Of a DNA stretch of 38,972 nucleotides, positions 35,238 to 38,972 are shown piece by piece. The translations under genes and the position numbers were made by a program. The number at the start of each line of letters is the position of its first letter. Positions within the stretch are counted from its first letter, which is position 1. This DNA comes from Candidatus Mailhella excrementigallinarum (GTDB lineage: Bacteria; Desulfobacterota; Desulfovibrionia; Desulfovibrionales; Desulfovibrionaceae): positions 1 to 38,972 of the forward strand of contig CALUUZ010000027.1 of the NCBI GenBank assembly GCA_944324075.1, read 5' to 3'. The notes under the pieces are model-generated. The model was not told the origin of the DNA. It made no database searches and saw only the letters and a program-made list of their open reading frames with translations.

Positions 35238-36806
35238 TTATTCCACCGCGTCAGGCTTGGCGTAGCGGCGGTAATCCATGCCGTATTTCTTCATTTTGTA
35301 GTACAGCATGCGGTATGTGACGCGCAGTTTGCGTGCGGCTTCATGAATGTTGCCGTTAGTCCCTTTCAGGGCGGCGTCGATGAGGTGTTTCTCCAGGCGG
35401 CTGACTCTTTCGGTCAGGGAAGTTTCGGGAGAAGCCTCAGGAGGGCTGTCCCCCGGTCGTGCGGCGGAGCGGATGTCGGCAGGCAGATCCCGGATACGGA
35501 TGATGCCGTCTTCGCAGAGCAGAAAGGCGCGTTCCATCACATTCTGGAGTTCACGCACGTTGCCCGGCCAGGACCATGCCTGGAGGGCTTCCTGCACCGG
35601 CGGGGAAAGTGTGGGCGGCTGTTCCGGGCCGCAGGGGGAACTCCCGTATTCGGACTGGAAGCGGCGGAGAAAGTGTCCGGCCAGCAGGGGGATGTCTTCC
35701 TTGCGTCGGCGCAGCGGGGGCATGCTGATGGGGAAAACATTGATGCGGTAATACAGGTCTTCCCGGAACAGACCATCCCGTACCAGCTTTTCCAGAGGAC
35801 GGTTGGTCGCGCAGATCAGGCGCACATCCACGGAAACGGACCTCTCGCTGCCCAGAACCTGGATGCGGCGTTCCTGAATGGCCCGAAGCACCTTGGCCTG
35901 AGCGGGAAGGGAAAGATCGCCGATTTCGTCAAGAAAAAGCGTGCCGCCGTCAGCCTGTTCAAACATTCCCCGGTGATCCCGCACGGCGTTGGTGAATGCT
36001 CCCCTGCGCCAGCCGAAGAGTTCCCCCTCCAGAAGTTCGGAGGGCAGGGCCGCGCAGTTCAGCGTCACAAAAGGGCGGGAGCGTCGGGGGCTGGTCTTGT
36101 GGATGGCTTCCGCCATGAGTTCCTTGCCGGAACCGGATTCCCCCAGAACAAGCACGGTGGCACGGCTGGGTGCGGCCTGGAACGCCTGTCGCAGGGCGGC
36201 CCGCATGGCCGGAGCCTGTCCGACCACAAAGCTGTCCATGCCGGATGGCAGGGATGCCTCATGACTGTCTTCCCATGAGGCGGAATCCATTTCCTCCTGC
36301 AACCATGCCACATGGCTGCCGATCATCAGGGCCACGGATTCAAGAAATTCCCGCAGATTCTCCAGTCCGGCCCTGCCGCCGTCGCATCCGGATGGCGTGT
36401 CCGCGCTCAGGGTACCCAGCGTTCTGCCTCCCGCCGGAATCGGAACGCAGATAAAACCCAGCGAGGCCAGCTCTTTTTCCGAGCGGGAGAAAAGAAGGTT
36501 GCGGAAGTCGGGATGCTCCTTCATGAGCGGGACAATGATGGACTGCCCGCGCGCGAAAACCTGCCCCGTCACGCCCCGGCCCGGCATGTAGGCGACATGG
36601 GAGCATGGTTGTCCAGGGCACAGGGAAAGACGCAGGTTACGGCTTTCCGGATCCTGAATGACGATATGTGCCCGCAGCAGACCCAGACGAGTTTCCAGCG
36701 TTTTCAGAATATCCGTCAGAGTCGTACGCAGAGATGACTTGTCGGCAAGAGATACGGTGATGTCATGCAGGGCATTCAGAAAGGGAGCGGCAGGGCATGC
36801 GGGCAT
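35238..36806 (-). CDS. NifA-like sigma-54-dependent transcriptional activator
   Basis: A 522-residue enhancer-binding protein. Residues 15-170 form a GAF sensor domain (GRGVTGQVFARGQSIIVP). The AAA+ domain has Walker A GESGSGKE near 220, Walker B GGTLFLDEIGDL near 285, and the sigma-54 contact loop as GAFTNA at about 269-274, where Asn replaces the fifth-position Gly of GAFTGA. The preceding residues GWRR replace the common GHEK. The C-terminus has a Fis-type helix-turn-helix (NIHEAARKLRVTYRMLYYKM). The start has no clear Shine-Dalgarno. The nearby amtB-glnK operon has a sigma-54 promoter, which suggests control of nitrogen assimilation; this link is inferred. Confidence 0.9.
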   Translation of the reverse strand: MPACPAAPFLNALHDITVSLADKSSLRTTLTDILKTLETRLGLLRAHIVIQDPESRNLRLSLCPGQPCSHVAYMPGRGVTGQVFARGQSIIVPLMKEHPDFRNLLFSRSEKELASLGFICVPIPAGGRTLGTLSADTPSGCDGGRAGLENLREFLESVALMIGSHVAWLQEEMDSASWEDSHEASLPSGMDSFVVGQAPAMRAALRQAFQAAPSRATVLVLGESGSGKELMAEAIHKTSPRRSRPFVTLNCAALPSELLEGELFGWRRGAFTNAVRDHRGMFEQADGGTLFLDEIGDLSLPAQAKVLRAIQERRIQVLGSERSVSVDVRLICATNRPLEKLVRDGLFREDLYYRINVFPISMPPLRRRKEDIPLLAGHFLRRFQSEYGSSPCGPEQPPTLSPPVQEALQAWSWPGNVRELQNVMERAFLLCEDGIIRIRDLPADIRSAARPGDSPPEASPETSLTERVSRLEKHLIDAALKGTNGNIHEAARKLRVTYRMLYYKMKKYGMDYRRYAKPDAVE

Positions 36807-36837
36807 GGCGGCGTCCGGCAGACGTTTGTTTCAAAAA

Positions 36838-36864
36838 TGTAAGGTGAGGCTATGTATTCTTACA
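36838..36864. promoter_or_regulatory. Inverted repeat in front of the sigma-54 activator gene
   Basis: TGTAAG and CTTACA flank 15 bases, 32 bases upstream of the start. Further upstream (36870-36905) is an AT-rich stretch with TTGACA on the minus strand (36901-36896), a likely promoter. The inverted repeat could be an operator or leader hairpin. Confidence 0.35.
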
Positions 36865-36955
36865 ACTTGGTGAAAATATTATAATATAACGTTTTTGTCA
36901 AAATAAGGTATTTGCGGCGTTCCGGCGCGGAGACGGACAGTGTCCCGTTCAGGGA

Positions 36956-36984
36956 CTCCGGTGACGGCGGGGCCGTCACCGGAG
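36956..36984 (-). terminator. Strong hairpin downstream of glnK
   Basis: A perfect 13-bp stem (36956-36968 with 36972-36984) and a 3-base loop, 39 bases after the glnK stop. A second small stem GTCCC-GTTCA-GGGAC follows at about 36943. Neither has a T-run. Confidence 0.6.
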
Positions 36985-37023
36985 GAGCCGCATGCTCCCC
37001 TATTCCGCTGATGAGAAGTGGAA

Positions 37024-37350
37024 TCAGAGAGATTCTCCGGTACGCACGCGGAAGCCTTTCAGCCCTTCCACCATGTAGATGACGCCGTCACCTTCCTTTC
37101 CTGTACGCGCACCTTCGGCAATGGCCCGCATGGCGTTTTCCGCCTTGTCGTCGTCGACGCACAGCTCAAGGCGCAGTTTCTTGAGCAGGGTGACTTCGGT
37201 GATGACGCCGCGGTACATTTCCGTATAGCCCTTCTGGCGCCCCGCGCCGAGGATGTTGGTGACGGAAAGGGAGTACAGTTCATGGGCGAAAAGTTCCTTC
37301 TTCACCTGGGACAGACGTTCGGGCCGGATGTAGGCGATGATGATTTTCAT
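37024..37350 (-). CDS. glnK: PII nitrogen regulatory protein, GlnK type, lacking Tyr51
   Basis: A 108-residue trimeric signal protein that senses ATP/ADP and 2-oxoglutarate and gates the ammonium channel AmtB. The T-loop region aligns without gaps to E. coli GlnK through GAGRQKGYTEMYRG (35-48), but residue 51, the uridylylated Tyr, is Thr, and 49-51 reads VIT where E. coli has AEY. The C-terminal ATP-binding segment ARTGKEGDGVIYMVEG is intact. The start at 37350 has AAGGA about 10 bases upstream, 13 bases after the amtB stop. Loss of Tyr51 implies control without GlnD-type uridylylation. Confidence 0.92.
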   Translation of the reverse strand: MKIIIAYIRPERLSQVKKELFAHELYSLSVTNILGAGRQKGYTEMYRGVITEVTLLKKLRLELCVDDDKAENAMRAIAEGARTGKEGDGVIYMVEGLKGFRVRTGESL

Positions 37351-37363
37351 GGCTGTTTCATCC

Positions 37364-38707
37364 TTATTCATTGATGAAGATCTGGAAGCCGCTGTAAGCG
37401 TCCGCGCCGTGTTCGGGAATGTCCAGTCCCTTGAGTTCCTCTTCGGGGCTGACGCGGAGAGGCATGAACAGACTGAGCGTCTTGAAGAGAATGAAGCCGC
37501 AGCCGAAGGCCCATGCGAATACGGCAAGCGCGCCGACCATCTGGACGAAGAGCTGGTCCGTCCCGCCGCCGTACAGCAGGCCGGTGCAGGAGCCGTAGTC
37601 TGGAGAGGCGAAGATGCCCACCATGACGGTGCCGAAGAAACCGCAGACCCCATGTACGGAGGATGCGCCCACCGGGTCGTCGATCTTCAGCTTCTGGTCG
37701 ATGAACAGCACGGAGAATACCACGAGTACGCCGCACAGCAGGCCGATGATGATGGACGCTCCCGGCGAGACTTCGGCGCAGCCGGCGGTAATGCCCACCA
37801 GCCCGGCCAGAACGCCGTTGAAGGTCATGGAAGGTTCCGGCTTGCCGAATTTCGCCCACATGGTCAGCATGGCCGCAAGGCCGCCCGCGCAGGCGGAAAG
37901 ACAGGTGTTCGCGGCGATGAATCCTATGCTTCCGTCCGGCGCGGTGGTGGAGCCGCAGTTGAAGCCGAACCATGCGAACCACAGGATGAACACTCCGAGA
38001 CCGGCCATGGGAATGTTGTGGCCGGGAATGGCCCGGGCGATGCCGTCGGCGCTGTACTTGCCGATACGGGGACCGATGACGACGGCTCCGGCCAGAGCGA
38101 TCCAGCCGCCCACGGAATGCACCACGGTGGAACCGGCGAAATCAATGAAACCGAGATCTTCCAGCCAGCCTCCGCCTCCGCCGAACAGGCCGCTCCATGC
38201 CCAGTGCCCGCTGACGGGATAGATGAAGGCTGAAATGACGGCGCTGCCGAGCAGATAGACGCTGAAACGGGTACGTTCGGCCATGGCTCCGGAAACAATG
38301 GTGGCCGAGGTCGCGGCGAACATGGCCTGGAAGAACCAGAATGTCCACAGCCATGCGCCGCCGCCCGTGCCGCCGGAACCGGACATGCCGAACATCGAGG
38401 TGCCCAGCATCCCGCCTGCGTCGGCTCCGAACATCAGGCCGAAGCCGACAAGGAAGTAGATGATGCTTCCCATAAGAAAATCGGCGTAGTTTTTCATCAT
38501 GATGTTGGCTGCGTTCTTGGCCCGGGTCAGGCCGCACTCCACCAGTGCGAAGCCGGGCTGCATGAACATGACCAGCATCCCGCCGATCAGGGTCCACAGA
38601 ATGTTGGCGTTTTCCTGCGAAAGCCCGTCTCCGGCCGCGGCCGGAGACGGCATGAGCAGCAGGCAGCACGACAGAGCCGCCGGAAGGATTCTGATGCGTG
38701 TCGACAT
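37364..38707 (-). CDS. amtB: Ammonium transporter AmtB
   Basis: A 447-residue Amt/Rh channel-type transporter for ammonium in the inner membrane. A cleavable signal peptide (MSTRIRILPAALSCCLLLMP, cleavage near AAA-GD) precedes 11 transmembrane helices. Family signatures are MQPGFALVECGLTRAKNAAN, FWFFQAMFAATSATIVSGAMAER, FAGSTVVHSVGGWIAL with the first pore His, WFAWFGFNCGS, and VHGVCGFFGTVMVG with the second pore His. AAGGAG lies about 10 bases upstream of the ATG. The order amtB-glnK is reversed from the common glnK-amtB order. Transcription probably starts at the sigma-54 promoter at 38767-38782. Confidence 0.96.
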   Translation of the reverse strand: MSTRIRILPAALSCCLLLMPSPAAAGDGLSQENANILWTLIGGMLVMFMQPGFALVECGLTRAKNAANIMMKNYADFLMGSIIYFLVGFGLMFGADAGGMLGTSMFGMSGSGGTGGGAWLWTFWFFQAMFAATSATIVSGAMAERTRFSVYLLGSAVISAFIYPVSGHWAWSGLFGGGGGWLEDLGFIDFAGSTVVHSVGGWIALAGAVVIGPRIGKYSADGIARAIPGHNIPMAGLGVFILWFAWFGFNCGSTTAPDGSIGFIAANTCLSACAGGLAAMLTMWAKFGKPEPSMTFNGVLAGLVGITAGCAEVSPGASIIIGLLCGVLVVFSVLFIDQKLKIDDPVGASSVHGVCGFFGTVMVGIFASPDYGSCTGLLYGGGTDQLFVQMVGALAVFAWAFGCGFILFKTLSLFMPLRVSPEEELKGLDIPEHGADAYSGFQIFINE

Positions 38708-38766
38708 GTCCGTTCATCTCCTTGTTTGCGCGGAGGGGTCTCCGCCTTCCTGGTTGAAACGGACAA

Positions 38767-38782
38767 AGCATGGAACGTGCCA
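38767..38782 (-). promoter_or_regulatory. Sigma-54 (-24/-12) promoter of amtB-glnK
   Basis: The minus strand reads TGGCACGTTCCATGCT. It matches the consensus TGGCACGNNNNTTGCW at all but one position, with exact GG-GC spacing. It lies 60 bases upstream of the amtB start. Confidence 0.82.
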
Positions 38783-38846
38783 AACGCGGCATCAGTGTAA
38801 CATATTGGTATTATAGAATAAAACAAGAACTGTGGGCAACCGGCGC

Positions 38847-38881
38847 GGTACCGGATGGTACTGGCGAGAGATGTGTGGTAC
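38847..38881. promoter_or_regulatory. Phased GGTAC repeats, candidate enhancer site
   Basis: GGTAC occurs at 38847, 38857 and 38877, spaced by 10 and 20 bases (one and two helical turns). They lie 65-115 bases upstream of the sigma-54 promoter, the normal distance for an enhancer-binding activator. There is no NifA-type TGT-N10-ACA site here. Confidence 0.4.
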
Positions 38882-38972
38882 AATTCTGTAATTTTGGCTC
38901 TGTTGTAGAACCGTGTTGACGGCGTTGTGCGTGGCGTGCGGCCTTGCTCCGGCTTGAGCGGCAACATTCGTT

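Overview
The window looks like a chromosomal segment of a GC-rich anaerobic member of the Desulfovibrionaceae (Bilophila/Mailhella/Desulfovibrio type). The evidence is a long-N-terminus HflX beside a stand-alone IMP cyclohydrolase, a DUF503-DHH phosphoesterase pair, SelB, an amtB-glnK operon with a NifA-like sigma-54 activator, and a DUF3798 ABC transporter. This placement is inferred from gene content only. There are no rRNA or tRNA genes, CRISPR arrays, phage genes or transposases.

Layout: 1-883 is non-coding and ends in a strong promoter. 884-6520 (+) is a DUF3798 binding protein followed, after a terminator, by a tightly overlapping ATPase-permease-permease-small membrane protein operon, which together form an uncharacterised CUT2/nucleoside-like importer. 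6884-9804 (-) carries argJ, DUF503, an NrnA-like DHH phosphoesterase and an ArsR regulator. lepB (+) follows, then purH (cyclohydrolase half) and hflX (-). 14021-15490 (-) is an exported protein of unknown family interrupted by one in-frame TGA directly before Ala-Ser-Cys; it is a candidate selenoprotein with a UxxC motif. 16156-22132 (-) is a complete RND efflux operon (adaptor, pump, outer-membrane factor) preceded by a TetR regulator. 22312-22485 (+) is a 57-residue membrane protein gene antisense to the TetR tail. waaA (+) comes next, then an NhaC-family antiporter with a macrodomain protein, a DEDDh exonuclease, selB, lolA, eno, coaX, an exported nitroreductase-like protein, a membrane protein of unknown function, a sigma-54 activator and amtB-glnK (all -).

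Two dispersed intergenic repeat families run through the window. Family A is a 100-210 bp imperfectly palindromic, MITE/REP-like element with inverted ends close to AGAGCRTTTTGCNTTTGAAA, in at least seven recognisable copies plus fragments. One copy lies exactly between the stop codon of the outer-membrane-factor gene and the operon's terminator. Family B is a 60-85 bp unit with a CCCCTGAAGAGGGG-like core, in three copies.

How the genes connect: SelB shows that the cell decodes UGA as selenocysteine, which makes the TGA-interrupted gene worth testing. The sigma-54 activator lies close to amtB-glnK, whose upstream region has a near-perfect -24/-12 sigma-54 promoter and, further upstream, three helically phased GGTAC repeats that could be the activator's binding sites. 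The PII protein has Thr at position 51 in place of the uridylylated Tyr.
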